64,000 nucleotides of DNA from Brachybacterium faecium DSM 4810 (GCA_000023405.1 CP001643.1:3100001-3164000); one strand, 5' to 3'. Positions 44,464-55,102 are shown, counted from the stretch's first letter. The notes: generated by a model from the letters alone, not told the origin. Program-made: numbers and translations.

Positions 44464-44566
44464 GGCCGACGAGACGGCCCGATGTGGCAGGCCGATGAAG
44501 ACGGCTCGGCGCAGCAGGCCGACGAAGGCGGCTCGATGCAGCAGGCCGACAACAACGGCTCGCCGG
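44464..44566. repeat. Four imperfect tandem copies of a ~27-bp unit
   Basis: Units start at 44464, 44490, 44517 and 44544, each beginning GGCCGA(C/T)GA and containing an ACGGC-type core and GCAGCA-like end (26, 27, 27 and about 23 bases). They lie 20-120 bases upstream of the GT4 operon start, where its promoter should be. Repeat-number change could tune expression, which is an inference. Confidence 0.8.
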
Positions 44567-44678
44567 AACTTTACTCGGGAGGTTTCAGGGAGCATTCACC
44601 AACGTAACGGCTCCCACACAGCCGTTGGAGCATCGAGACCTTCTCTCTGGGACCCGGCGAGTCCCTCGTGCCTCCGCT

Positions 44679-44707
44679 CCACCCTGGGGTTTTCCCCACC
44701 CGGGTGG
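44679..44707. promoter_or_regulatory. Compound inverted repeat upstream of the membrane protein
   Basis: TGGGG-TTTT-CCCCA sits inside CCACCC and GGGTGG arms with a three-base bulge, ending 50 bases before the start of the membrane protein gene. It could be a hairpin or operator; no protein can be assigned. Confidence 0.4.
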
Positions 44708-44757
44708 TGGCGCTCGCCCCGTCGTCCGGATGCTGCGGAATCTTCTAACCTTCAGGA

Positions 44758-45477
44758 ATGACGTTCGCCGGGATCCTCGCCTTCTTCGGCCTCGCCGTGG
44801 TGACGATGGATGTGCTCGGCGGGGTCATCGCCATCGGCGTGATGCTGCGGGGCGGCTCCGTGCGGCATCTGCTCGCCTTCGCCGGCGGGTACACCGTGAT
44901 CGTCACCGCGGCCACGCTCGTGCTGCACCCGCTGCTCACGCTGCTGGACCGGTGGCTGCGGCCGGTGCTGGATTCCAACAACGCGATCGGCACCGTCGAG
45001 GTGGTGGTGGGGCTCGCGCTCATCGCGTTCAGCGTCCACCAGTTCCGTGCCGCGGCGCGGCCGCCGACGCCGCAGGGCCGGCTCGAGAAGCGCTCCACCC
45101 CGTCGCGTCTGGCCGCCGCACCGCTCGCCCTGGCAGGCGTCGGCTTCTCCGTGACCGCGCTGGCCGATCCCGCCTTCCCGCTCGCGGTGGGCATGGCCGC
45201 CCAGGAGCAGCGCCTCGCGCTGCGGGCGGTGCTGCTGACGCTGTGGCACGTCGTCTACCAGGCCCCGCTCGTCGCCGTGATCGTCGCGGCCGCCTTCGGC
45301 CGGCACGAGCAGCTGGTCACGCGGGTGATGGAGATCGTCGGGCCGCGCCGTCGCGCGCTGCAGCGCACGCTTGCCGCCCTGCTCGCCGTCGCGGGGATCG
45401 CCGTGCTCGGCGACGGCGTGTACGCCCTGCTCAGCGGGCATGTGCCGTGGCTGCGGCAGCTGATCCTGCTGCGGTGA
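44758..45477 (+). CDS. GAP/LysE-like polytopic membrane protein
   Basis: This 239-residue protein has about six transmembrane helices: MTFAGILAFFGLAVVTMDVL, then a GGYTVIVTAATLVLH helix, and after a polar loop (about residues 98-120) further helices including LVAVIVAAAFG and ALLAVAGIAVLGDGVYALL. The layout resembles the GAP (SAP/LysE-related) exporter group linked in mycobacteria to transport of lipids or glycolipids. The substrate is unknown. A clear but truncated paralogue of its last 75 residues lies at 53.06 kb. Confidence 0.7.
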   Translation: MTFAGILAFFGLAVVTMDVLGGVIAIGVMLRGGSVRHLLAFAGGYTVIVTAATLVLHPLLTLLDRWLRPVLDSNNAIGTVEVVVGLALIAFSVHQFRAAARPPTPQGRLEKRSTPSRLAAAPLALAGVGFSVTALADPAFPLAVGMAAQEQRLALRAVLLTLWHVVYQAPLVAVIVAAAFGRHEQLVTRVMEIVGPRRRALQRTLAALLAVAGIAVLGDGVYALLSGHVPWLRQLILLR

Positions 45478-45883
45478 AGACCGAGATGCACTACGCCCGT
45501 TCACACGCGCCTACCATTCCGCCGCTCGCACGACGCTGACGGCATCGCTCTTCCTCGCCGCACTTGAAGCTCGCCGCATCGCCGCTCGGTCCGTCGCCCA
45601 CCGCCCGCTGCGGGTTCCTGTTGAGATCCCCTGCGCACGCCTGACGAGCGAGCTTCATCCGGCACAACAGATCCGAACCTCGCGCAACACCCTCGTCCAG
45701 GACCATCACGGCGACCAGTGCGCTACATCAAGGTGCGGGGCTCAACTGTCGCCGAGGCGCTACGGGCAGGTCAACAACGGGGAGCGCTCAAGGCGATCGT
45801 CTGGCCGGAGTGAGCAAACACCTCACATCTCATCACTCACTCGGGCCCATTCACCGGATAGTCGATCCGGAAGCGACGACGTC
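45478..45883. other. Intergenic stretch without a recognised gene
   Basis: These 406 bases lie between convergent genes. They lack strong third-position GC bias in any frame, and short frames on both strands have no recognised product. I see no repeat or RNA gene. It may contain decayed sequence. Confidence 0.5.
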
Positions 45884-46921
45884 TCACGGACGCCCGAGGC
45901 TCCCCGCGAGGCGCAGCTCTCCCGAGTACGTCTCGTGGAACACCTCCCCCTCCTCAGGTGCCTCCAGCAGCCGGGCCATCACCTCGATCGATCGCCGGGC
46001 GACCGTCTCCACCGGCACGCGGAGACTCGCGAAGTCCATGTAGCTCAGGCCATGGAGCACACCGTCGCAGCCGATCACGGACACGTCCCGGGGGACGTGG
46101 ATGCCATGGCGGCGCGCGTAGGTCACGAAGTCGAGCATGCGCAGATCGTTCGAGAACATCACTGCAGTGACCTTCCCCGCGCGGACCAGGTCGGTGATCT
46201 CGACGTTCGGCTCCCCGGGGGCGTCGAAGAGCTTGGTGTCAATCTTCATCACCTCGCAGCCGAGATCTCGCAGCACGGCCGCCGAGGTGGCCCCGCGAAG
46301 GTGTTCGGCGAGGGAATGCTCCGTGCTCGGGCTCACGACCGCGATTCGCCGGTGGCCGTGGTCATGGACGGCGTGGGCGAGTTGTGTTGCGTTGCCGATC
46401 TCGTCGTAGCTGACCCCGTACACGTCGGGGTCGCTTTCGGGCCGGCCGACGGAGACCACCGGCAGCACCGAGGTAAACTGCTTGATGTCGGCCGTTCTCA
46501 CGACGCCCGTCGCCACCAGGAGCCCGCCTACCCGCATTCCCAGGAGGCGGCGCAGGGCATCCATCTCCTGCACGGCGCCGCGGTAGTACGTGGGCATCGC
46601 CGTGATGATCTTGAGCCCCGCCTCGTCGGCCCATTTCTGGACCTCGGCGTGGAGAAGCCCGTACGTGGGGTTGCGGGAATCGCGGATCAGCAGGCCGACG
46701 GAGCGGGAGCGGCCGGCGGCGAGCTGCTGCGCCCCGGAGGACGGCACGTAGCCGAGCTCGTTGATCGCCGTCAGCACCCGGTCACGCCGCTCGGACGCCA
46801 CTTCCGCGCTGCCGGAGAGCACCCGCGAGACCGTGGCCCGTGAGACCGCGGCCTCGCGAGCCACGTCGGCCATGGTGACGACCAGCGGGTGTGTCGACGC
46901 GCGCGCTCTCCTCGGTGGCAT
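45884..46921 (-). CDS. LacI-family transcriptional regulator
   Basis: This 345-residue protein has the helix-turn-helix MADVAREAAVSRATVSRVLS and hinge SSGAQQLAAGRSRSVGLLI, and an effector domain with VSVIGCDGVLHGLSYMDFAS near the C-terminus. ATG 46921 follows AGGAAAGAGG; the in-frame GTG 18 bases upstream lacks a site. It is the last gene of the operon that carries the binding protein, ATPase, fused permease and phosphodiesterase. A perfect 16-bp palindrome upstream of that operon is its likely operator, giving autoregulation. The inducer is probably the imported compound or its product. Confidence 0.92.
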   Translation of the reverse strand: MPPRRARASTHPLVVTMADVAREAAVSRATVSRVLSGSAEVASERRDRVLTAINELGYVPSSGAQQLAAGRSRSVGLLIRDSRNPTYGLLHAEVQKWADEAGLKIITAMPTYYRGAVQEMDALRRLLGMRVGGLLVATGVVRTADIKQFTSVLPVVSVGRPESDPDVYGVSYDEIGNATQLAHAVHDHGHRRIAVVSPSTEHSLAEHLRGATSAAVLRDLGCEVMKIDTKLFDAPGEPNVEITDLVRAGKVTAVMFSNDLRMLDFVTYARRHGIHVPRDVSVIGCDGVLHGLSYMDFASLRVPVETVARRSIEVMARLLEAPEEGEVFHETYSGELRLAGSLGRP

Positions 46922-46952
46922 GATCCTCTTTCCTACCACACGAGAGGGGCTG

Positions 46953-47825
46953 TCACTCCGCTGAGCGCAGTCCCTGCGTCACGAGATAGTCGCGCAGCAG
47001 ATGGGGCCAGTCGGTCTGGATCGCCGTCGCGCCGCTGCGGGCGAGAGGACCCCACCCGAGCGCAGGGTCTTCAAGGATCGCGGTCTCGTCATCGTGTCCC
47101 AGGTACAGCCTAGCCCCGTTCTCGAGGTTCAGGGCGTTCACCTGGACCAGCGGGAACTCTTCGGCCAGAGAGGTGACTGCGGCGGGATCCGCGTACGGGT
47201 CGTCAGGCGTTGCGGCGAGCACCTCCGCGCCGATGAGATTCAGGCCGTCGACCGCGCGAACCCTCTCGAACTCTTCGGGTGATGTGACGATCGGGTAGTA
47301 GAGGAACGGGGTCGGGTGCGCGGCGAGGGCTGTCAGAGCAGCGGCCTCAGGTGGGGACTTCAGCAGGAGACGGCGGACGGCACCGACCTCGGTGAGCAGG
47401 TCGAGCAGCTCGGGCCAGTAGAACCACGACCGGTCAATGTTCAGCCAGGCATCGGGGAGCGCCTCGAGGAGGTCGGTCAGACGCGTGGGCCGGAGCGCCC
47501 CCCGCTCTCCCTGCCATTGAAAGCTCCGTTCGTCGATCTCGGCAGCGGTGAGGGTGCGCAGATCGGTGCCCGAGGCGAAATGTTTGTTCTCGTAGCCATT
47601 ATGGAAGAGGAAGTACTCCCCGTCGAGAGATCGGATCACGTCGACCTCGACGATGTCGGTGCCGCTGCGCAGCGCGGCGACCGCGGCGCGCACGGTGTTG
47701 TCGGGGAAACTCCCGAGGGTGGTGCCCCGGTGGGTGATGATCAGCGGCCCGGCGGCGCCGTCGAACAGGCGCGTGAGCTCGCTGCGGAGCTCCTCGGCGG
47801 TAGGGATGGACAGCGGTGCGGTCAT
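46953..47825 (-). CDS. Glycerophosphodiester phosphodiesterase family protein
   Basis: This 290-residue protein has the GDPD TIM-barrel motifs: LIITHRGTTLGSFPDNT (HRG with the following Asn-Thr), IVEVDVIRSLDGEYFLFHN (Glu/Asp metal ligands and the second His) and a C-terminal QTDWPHLLRDYL. ATG 47825 follows AGAGGA. There is no signal peptide, so it acts in the cytoplasm, after uptake. Such enzymes split glycerophosphodiesters to glycerol-3-phosphate and an alcohol. Position between the permease and LacI genes implies it processes the transporter's ligand. Some family members instead act on sugar-phosphate diesters. Confidence 0.88.
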   Translation of the reverse strand: MTAPLSIPTAEELRSELTRLFDGAAGPLIITHRGTTLGSFPDNTVRAAVAALRSGTDIVEVDVIRSLDGEYFLFHNGYENKHFASGTDLRTLTAAEIDERSFQWQGERGALRPTRLTDLLEALPDAWLNIDRSWFYWPELLDLLTEVGAVRRLLLKSPPEAAALTALAAHPTPFLYYPIVTSPEEFERVRAVDGLNLIGAEVLAATPDDPYADPAAVTSLAEEFPLVQVNALNLENGARLYLGHDDETAILEDPALGWGPLARSGATAIQTDWPHLLRDYLVTQGLRSAE

Positions 47826-47863
47826 GAAGGGGTCCTCTGGGTTCGTCAAGCGGTCGGGGCCTG

Positions 47864-49632
47864 TCAGGCTTGGTCAGCGGGTTCAGTCGGCGCGAGATCG
47901 CGCAGCTTCCGCCGGGGCGCCAGCAGGCGCAGGATCTTCCCCGCTCCCCCGCCGTAGATGAGCCACAGGGTCGTCGTCGCGATGATCATGAGGAGCACTG
48001 AGTAGACGAAGACCAACGCAGTGGCATCGGCATTGGTCTCCCCGCGAGTGGCGTTGCGGATGAAGATGCCCAGCGGCTGGTAGAAGGGGTGTGCGAGGAA
48101 TACCGCCGTGTCGTAGTCATCGAGCATGCTGTTGAAGTTCAGGGCAGTGACCGCTGCTGCTGTCGGCAGCACCAGCGGCAGGATCACACGGCGGAGGATG
48201 TAGAACTGGCTCGCGCCCAGCAGGGCGGCTGCCTCCTCCACGTTCTTGTTGATGCCCGCGAAACCAGCTTTCAACAGCCTCAACGTGAAGGGGATCTTTC
48301 CCACCACATAGGCGATGAGCAGAATCACGATGGTGCCGGACAAAACCTCCTGCCCCACGATCCACTGCGGGGAGGAGTACAGGAGCAGCAGGCCGAGCGC
48401 CATCATGGTCCCGGGCATGACCCAGGGGATATGCAGCGCATATTCGACGATCGCACTCATCCGGGAGCGTTCGTACCTCGTGATCACGCGCACCACGAAC
48501 AGGAGCCCGACGATCACGATCCCGGCGGCGAGCGCCGAGTATCCGATCGACACCATGAACGGCCAGCGCGCCATCGGGTCGACGAGCACCTGCCGATAGT
48601 TCTCCAGGGTGAAGCTGTCGGCACGCAGCGTGCCGGAATTGATCGACCGGGCATCCGTGAAGGAGAAGATCACGATCAACAGCGGCGGCACCGCATAGAT
48701 GAGGAGCAACAGGTAGGCGATCCCGTGCACGACCACGTTGGCGAACCGGTTCTCGATCTTCTGAGGTTCGAGAACAGAGGCGACCTTGGCGACCGAGAAG
48801 TATGTGCCGCCCCGTTCGAGGCGGTTCATGATGAGAAGGGTCGTGATGGTGAACAGTGCCAGGATGAGAGCCAGAGCCGCCGCCAGGTCACGCGACTCCG
48901 GGGAGTTGGCGAAGGTGAGCATCATGGGGGAGATCGTCTGGAACCCGCGACCGCCGATCACATCCGGCACGGCAAGGGCCCCGAGGCCCGCGAGGAAGAC
49001 CAGGATCGTGACCGCGAAAATCGTCGGCAGGAGAGTGGGCAGCACGACTCGCCGAAGAATGGTCCACTGGGATGCGCCCATCTGCTGGGCGGATTCGACG
49101 GTCTGGTGATCGACGCGGGCCATCGCCGCGTTGAGGAACAGCAGATGATTTCCGGTCGAGGCGATGGTCATCACGAACACGACCGCCGGGTAGCCGATGA
49201 ACCAGTCCTCAGGGATGAACGGGAAGACAGTCGTGAGGAGTCGGGTGAGGATGCCGTTCTCGCCGTACACGAAGTTGTATCCGGCCACCATCACGATGCC
49301 GCCGTAGATGAGGCTGGTGGCGTATCCGAGCCAGAGTATGCGCCGGCCCCACAGCCTGAAGTAGCGCGTGGCCAGCACGATGAACACGCCGATCACGTTG
49401 ACCGTCACCGAGAGGGTGAGCGCGAGAACGACGCTGTTTCTCAACGAGTGCATCGCGCGCTCCGACCCGAACAGTCGGCCCCAGGCGCGAGTCGACGCCT
49501 GCCCGTCGGACACGAACACCTGGGTGAGCAGTTCAATATTGGGAAGAACCAGGAAGGCCGCGGCAAACCAGGCGGTGGCGAGAAGGGTGATCAGCGCCAT
49601 CGGCGATCGCACCCAGCGTGGCAGCTTTGTTG

Positions 49633-49636
<4 letters not shown>
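47864..49636 (-). CDS. Fused double ABC permease (iron(III)/sugar-phosphate type)
   Basis: This 590-residue protein has about twelve helices in two BPD-transporter halves. Each half has its own EAA loop: VESAQQMGASQWTILRRVVL near residue 180 and VEEAAALLGASQFYILRRVI near 460. One gene thus supplies both permease halves, as in FbpB/AfuB-type systems. It overlaps the ATPase gene by four bases. Homologues are often labelled iron transporters, but the AfuABC branch carries sugar phosphates, which fits the adjacent phosphodiesterase better here. Confidence 0.9.
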
Positions 49637-50685
<1,049 letters not shown>

Positions 50686-50688
50686 GTC

Positions 50689-51744
50689 TCAGCCCAGAAC
50701 GTCCAGCTCGATCTTCTCGACCCAGCCATCGAGGTTTTCGGCCACGAAGCCCCAGTCGATCTCCTGCAGGGCGAAGGAGTCCGTCATCTCGACGGCGTCC
50801 TGGTTGGCTGACTCAAGCGCAGCCTCATTGGTGGGCGCGGTGAAGAATTCGTTGGACCAGGCGGCTTGCACCTCGGCGCCGCCGAACCAGTCGATGAAGG
50901 CCGCCGCGGTCTCCGCACGCTTGGTGCCGGCCACCTGGGCCACGTGCTGCACAGCGTTCGGCACCCCGATCTCTGGTTTCACCGCCGTCGTGGCGATCCC
51001 GTACTCCTCTTCGCGAGAAAACTTCCCGGCCAGCCACATCTGGCCCATATCGACCTCACCGCTGGCCATGCGGGCGTAGAGGTCGGTGCCCTGGACGGCC
51101 CGGCTGCCCTTGGCGAAGAAGTCGCCGAGCTGCTCCCAGCCATCCCCGCTGATCCCCAGCTCGCCGGCGTCATCGCGGAAGCGGGAGAGAATCCCGCTGA
51201 GCACCATCTGGGCGGTCGCTCCGCCCAGAGAGGACGGGACCTCGTAGCGGCCCTCGAACGCGGGGTCGGTCCAGAGATCCGGCCAGTCAGCTGGAGCACC
51301 CTCACCGTCCGGGAAGGCCGCATCGTTGCACACCAGCATGATCGGCTCTCTCACGATGGGCCAGAAGCACTCACCGTCACCGAGGGACGCGTCGACCTCG
51401 CCCGACCAGGCCGGTGTGTACGCCGCGAGCACTTCGGCGGCCTTGAGCTTCTCGAAGTAGACGTTGTTCAGGCCGAAGACGACGTCGGCGATGGGGTTGG
51501 AGGCCTCGGCCAGCAGGCGATTCTGGATGTCGCCGCCGCCGAGATCAACGAACTGCAGGCTGAATCCGTCGCTGGCTGCTTGCTCCTGCAGCCATTCGCC
51601 GCGACCATCCGCGACCGAGTTCGAGTACACGGTGAGCGTCTCGCCGTCCCCGTCACCACCGGCCTGCGGCGGGGAGCATGCGGAGCCCGCCCCGAGGCCG
51701 ACGGTGGCGACGGTGGCGGCGAGAAGAGTGCGTCGAGTGAGCAT
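50689..51744 (-). CDS. ABC substrate-binding lipoprotein (iron/sugar-phosphate/phosphonate family)
   Basis: This 351-residue protein has a signal peptide beginning MLTRRTLLAATVATVGLG and lipobox GSAC (Cys near residue 23). The mature part begins with ETLTVYSNSVADGRGEWLQ, then IADVVFGLNNVYFEKLKAAE, as in FbpA/AfuA/PhnS-like type-II binding proteins. No cluster of Tyr ligands typical of ferric-binding proteins stands out. ATG 51744 is chosen at the signal peptide; a longer frame to 51843 adds unrelated sequence. It heads the operon with ATPase, fused permease, phosphodiesterase and LacI, pointing to a phosphorylated organic ligand. Confidence 0.9.
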   Translation of the reverse strand: MLTRRTLLAATVATVGLGAGSACSPPQAGGDGDGETLTVYSNSVADGRGEWLQEQAASDGFSLQFVDLGGGDIQNRLLAEASNPIADVVFGLNNVYFEKLKAAEVLAAYTPAWSGEVDASLGDGECFWPIVREPIMLVCNDAAFPDGEGAPADWPDLWTDPAFEGRYEVPSSLGGATAQMVLSGILSRFRDDAGELGISGDGWEQLGDFFAKGSRAVQGTDLYARMASGEVDMGQMWLAGKFSREEEYGIATTAVKPEIGVPNAVQHVAQVAGTKRAETAAAFIDWFGGAEVQAAWSNEFFTAPTNEAALESANQDAVEMTDSFALQEIDWGFVAENLDGWVEKIELDVLG

Positions 51745-51800
51745 GAGATTCCGTTCTTCTTTGAAGGGCAGCGCGGCGCGAGCGAAGGTGCAAGCCCGAA

Positions 51801-51835
51801 ATGAACGCGCGTTCATGGTAGCGTCGCACAGTATA
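51801..51835 (-). promoter_or_regulatory. LacI-type operator with upstream -10 element
   Basis: The perfect 16-bp palindrome ATGAACGCGCGTTCAT lies at 51801-51816, 57 bases before the binding-protein start. TATACT (51830-51835, read on the minus strand) is a good -10 hexamer, so the palindrome would fall just past the transcription start, where a LacI-type repressor blocks polymerase. The -35 is weak (TTGCGT about 19 bases upstream). Confidence 0.78.
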
Positions 51836-52047
51836 GGGCACACATCACCTTCGAACGCAAGGGCTGTTCGTCAGTGCCGCGACCGCCGTGGCGCGCACCC
51901 ATGTCTGCAGGTCATGGAGATAAGTCGGGCTGGGATGACTCGCTTTTAGCCGAGTCGTGCGCCAAGCGCCCCGCCCTCCGCCACATGCGGCCGGACACCG
52001 GAGCAACTCCCGCCCGCCCCACCCGTTCCACCTCGAGGAGTTTCACT

Positions 52048-52782
52048 ATGGATGCTTTCGTCGGGCTCCTGCACGACTCGAGTCTCGTCGAGGCTCAGCT
52101 GCTACTGATCACCTTCGTCCTGTGCTCGCTGATCGGCCTGGAACGCCAGATCCGACAGAAGAGCGCCGGGTTCCGCACCCACGTTCTCGTCGGGCTGGGC
52201 TCGTGCGCGTTCACACTGGTCTCCGCTTACGGGTTCTCAGCCGTCCTCGCCGACGAGGTGATGCTCGACCCCTCCCGCATCGCGGCCCAAATCGTCTCCG
52301 GAATCGGCTTCCTGGGCGCCGGAGTGATCTTCAAAGGGCACAACGTCGTCCGGGGCCTCACCACCGCGGCCACCATCTGGGTGGCGGCAGCAGTCGGGAT
52401 GACCATGGGGGCCGGGATGATCTCCCTCGCCGCGCTCCTGACGTTCCTGCATCTGCTGACCCTCTTCGCTGTCGCCCCTCTGGTACGCATGCTCCCGAGC
52501 CAGGATCGATATCGCACCCTCCGGGTCAGATACGCCGATGGTGCCGGCGTGCTGCGGGACCTTCTGTCCAAAGCCACGACGATGGGGTTCTCCTCGTCGG
52601 TCATCAAGAGCCGCCGTATCGAGTGCGAAGGAGGGGATGACTCCGTCGAGGTCGACGTTCAGTTCCACGGCCGCACACCCCTGCGCGATCTGCTCCCTGA
52701 GTTCATGGACATCCAAGGGGTCGAACGCGTCTCTCTTCGCGTCGACGACGACCAGAACGGCAACGACAGCGATGAGATCTGA
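52048..52782 (+). CDS. MgtC/SapB-family membrane protein
   Basis: This 244-residue protein has about four N-terminal helices with the MgtC signature LIGLERQIRQKSAGFRTHVL, then SGIGFLGAGVIFKGHNVVRG and LTTAATIWVAAAVGM. A cytoplasmic C-terminal domain of about 80 residues (from about 165) looks ACT-like. GAGGAG lies eight bases before the ATG. MgtC proteins help growth at low magnesium and, in pathogens, survival in host cells; many restrain the F-type ATP synthase. Here it stands alone, so only a general envelope or ion-homeostasis role can be given. Confidence 0.9.
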   Translation: MDAFVGLLHDSSLVEAQLLLITFVLCSLIGLERQIRQKSAGFRTHVLVGLGSCAFTLVSAYGFSAVLADEVMLDPSRIAAQIVSGIGFLGAGVIFKGHNVVRGLTTAATIWVAAAVGMTMGAGMISLAALLTFLHLLTLFAVAPLVRMLPSQDRYRTLRVRYADGAGVLRDLLSKATTMGFSSSVIKSRRIECEGGDDSVEVDVQFHGRTPLRDLLPEFMDIQGVERVSLRVDDDQNGNDSDEI

Positions 52783-53057
52783 GAGCTCCGGGTTCGTCCG
52801 ATCCGACACCGCTCGTCGAGCTTGAGTGCCGAGGGGTCAACTGAATGCCACGTCGATAGTGGGCGACGAGCCGTGGCTGCTGCGTACTCGCAGTGATCGC
52901 TGAATCTTCGCTACGCAGTTGCCCGTTGATCGAGAGTCCGGGGCCGGGCCGCTGCCGAGGTCATATCGCTTCCCGGGAACGGTCATGGTGTCGTTCCGGA
53001 CTGTCCGGCTGGCGTTCCCTCTTGGCGCTCCCTCCACCACGCACCTCGCGCTCCGGG

Positions 53058-53285
53058 ACGCTGTGGCACATCGTCTGCCAGGGCCTGCTCGTCGCCGTGA
53101 TCGTGGCGGCCGCCTTCGGACGGCACGAGCAGCTCGTCACGCGGGTCATGGAGGTCCTGGGCCCCCCACGGCGTCGCGCCCTGCAGACTGCCCTCGCCGC
53201 GCTGTTCGCCGTCGGAGGCCTCGCCGTGGTCCGCGACGGCGTGCACGCGCCGCTCAGCGAGCACCTGCCGCGGCGCGTGCCCTGA
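53058..53285 (+). pseudogene. Truncated paralogue of the 44.8-kb GAP-like membrane protein
   Basis: The frame encodes TLWHIVCQGLLVAVIVAAAF and continues with GRHEQLVTRVMEVLGPPRRR and a final hydrophobic stretch. This is nearly the same as the last 75 residues of the intact protein at 44.8 kb (there TLWHVVYQAPLVAVIVAAAF). The N-terminal two thirds are missing, and what lies upstream in frame is unrelated. It is a 5'-truncated duplicate, about 7.6 kb from its source. Confidence 0.8.
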
Positions 53286-53353
53286 CCGCCCCGCGCCGCC
53301 CGCGCCCGCTCAGGTCCCGGCGGCGACCGCCACCAGCTCGCCGGCCAGGCCCG

Positions 53354-55102
53354 TCAGGCGTCGTCCGCCACATAGCGGTAGAAGAAGCCGGGCCCTCGGC
53401 GGTTCTCACGCGATGGCTCGAGCGCTCCCTGCTCCTCGAGCCCGCGCAGCACCGCTCCGACGTTCGTCCGCGCCGCACCGACGATGCTGCCCAGCTCCGT
53501 GGTGCTGATCCTGCCCCGGGCGCTAGCATACGAGCGCGCTATCTGTTCCCTGCTGAGCGGCCGGCTCCTCAGCCCGGCGTCCCGGCGCAGCCCGACGAGG
53601 TCCGTGGAGGCCGCCGCTCCCATCGCTACGGAGGGGATCGGCGCTGAGTCCGGGACCCCGTCGATCTCGTGGCAGATCGGGCTTCCCCCCGCACGGTGGT
53701 CGAGCAAGCGCTGAACCGTCTGCCGGGACTCCTCGCGTGTCAGCTGGAGCACCGGCGCCAGGTCCATAGGATCCGTCCACTGCTGCGCGGCCAGGTGATG
53801 CAGCGCCATCAGGACGCGAAGGTCCCGGCGCGGATCGGGAACGATCTCGGCGATCCAGCGTATCCAGCCCAGATCCGGGCGTTCCCCGGCCAGCACCGTA
53901 CGCACCGAGACGCCATCCACCTCCTCGATGACGGGAGAGGGATGCCCGTGACGGATCATGTCCGCGAACATGCGGTCCACCCCCACGCCCTGCCGCTCGG
54001 CGATGCGCAGGGTGGCCAGGAGCTGGCTGAGATCCTTGTTCCGGGAGACCGGCGGGTGGTTGATGATGTTGTCGCTGCGGACACCCCCGTAGAACCCGCC
54101 CGGACTCGTCACGCGGAGGGTTCTCCCGATGTGCTCCACAGTGGTCGGTTTCTCGTCGGTCCATTCGCGGTGTGCGATGCCGTTGACAATCGCTTCGCGC
54201 ACGGCGCGCTCGGGCAGGGCACGGACGCGCCCGATCACCAGGCCCTGCTCCACATGGACTTCAGGGTTGTACGCCCGCACTGCGGCGAAGACGTCCGCGA
54301 GCTCCTCGAGCACGGAGCGTCCTGGCTCATTGATCCGCTCCTCGCTGTCCGCGCCGGCGCCGGGCCGTCGGATGTGATCCACCGCAGCTGCGCGCCTCGC
54401 CGCGAAGAGCAGCGCCCCCGCGTTGGTGAGCATCCCGTCGTCCTTGATCACGGCCAAGCGACGCAGCAGATCCTCATCCCCGGCATCGGCGAGATCCTCC
54501 GCGCGCGGGTCACCGGAACTCTGCAAGAAGCCCCGCGCGATCAGAACGGCCTGTGGACGGACCTGGGAAGGAGCCAGCCCGCTGCTCTGCGCAGACCAGT
54601 CATACCCCCAGGACCGCGCACGTCGCTCGTGCCAGGTTGCGGGGTCGATGTCTTGGCACTGGTCCCCCACGCGCCATGTGATCCGGTTCTGCCACCGGAT
54701 CGGCTCGACCGCCGGTGGGCAGCGGATGATCAGCACCCTGGCCCCGCATACCTGAGCCGGGGTCACCACAGTGGTGTACGACTGCTGGAGCAGTTGGAAG
54801 AGGCGCACCTGCAACCAGTCTGCGTCGAGCACGGCACCGATCGGCGTGCCGTCGGCACCGATCCCCACGATGAGCGCGCCGCCACCCACTGAGTTCGCCA
54901 TGCAGGCGACCTCCCCTGCGAGCTTCCTCGCCGCAGGATCGTTGTGCGGATCTCCCGGACGGAGGGTGCCGTCGGCGCCCCGCCGGCCAGCCTCCTCCTT
55001 GAAGTCGAACAGGCGTCGCTCCGAAGGATTCTCGCCGCGCTCGACAGCACGAAGGGCTGCGTCGACGGCGTCGGCGACGGGGTCGACTCCGAATTGTGTC
55101 AT
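53354..55102 (-). CDS. AlbA_2-domain ATPase-like regulator with winged-helix tail
   Basis: This 582-residue protein has an N-terminal AlbA_2 (Schlafen-like) domain: RRLFDFKEEAGRRG and ANSVGGGALIVGIGADGTPI. A GHKL-ATPase-like block follows: LPERAVREAIVNGIAHREWT (HATPase_c_4) and LRVTSPGGFYGGVRSDNI. The C-terminal 70 residues contain ISTTELGSIVGAARTNVGAV, a winged helix-turn-helix. AGGAG lies eight bases before the ATG. Such proteins are usually called ATP-binding or transcriptional regulators, sometimes near defence genes; no such partner is visible here. A CATACTTT inverted repeat just upstream suggests autoregulation. Confidence 0.82.
   Translation of the reverse strand: MTQFGVDPVADAVDAALRAVERGENPSERRLFDFKEEAGRRGADGTLRPGDPHNDPAARKLAGEVACMANSVGGGALIVGIGADGTPIGAVLDADWLQVRLFQLLQQSYTTVVTPAQVCGARVLIIRCPPAVEPIRWQNRITWRVGDQCQDIDPATWHERRARSWGYDWSAQSSGLAPSQVRPQAVLIARGFLQSSGDPRAEDLADAGDEDLLRRLAVIKDDGMLTNAGALLFAARRAAAVDHIRRPGAGADSEERINEPGRSVLEELADVFAAVRAYNPEVHVEQGLVIGRVRALPERAVREAIVNGIAHREWTDEKPTTVEHIGRTLRVTSPGGFYGGVRSDNIINHPPVSRNKDLSQLLATLRIAERQGVGVDRMFADMIRHGHPSPVIEEVDGVSVRTVLAGERPDLGWIRWIAEIVPDPRRDLRVLMALHHLAAQQWTDPMDLAPVLQLTREESRQTVQRLLDHRAGGSPICHEIDGVPDSAPIPSVAMGAAASTDLVGLRRDAGLRSRPLSREQIARSYASARGRISTTELGSIVGAARTNVGAVLRGLEEQGALEPSRENRRGPGFFYRYVADDA

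Noticed and set aside
44464..44566. CRISPR-like array
   Set aside because: The ~27-bp units are directly adjacent with no spacers, so this is a plain tandem repeat.
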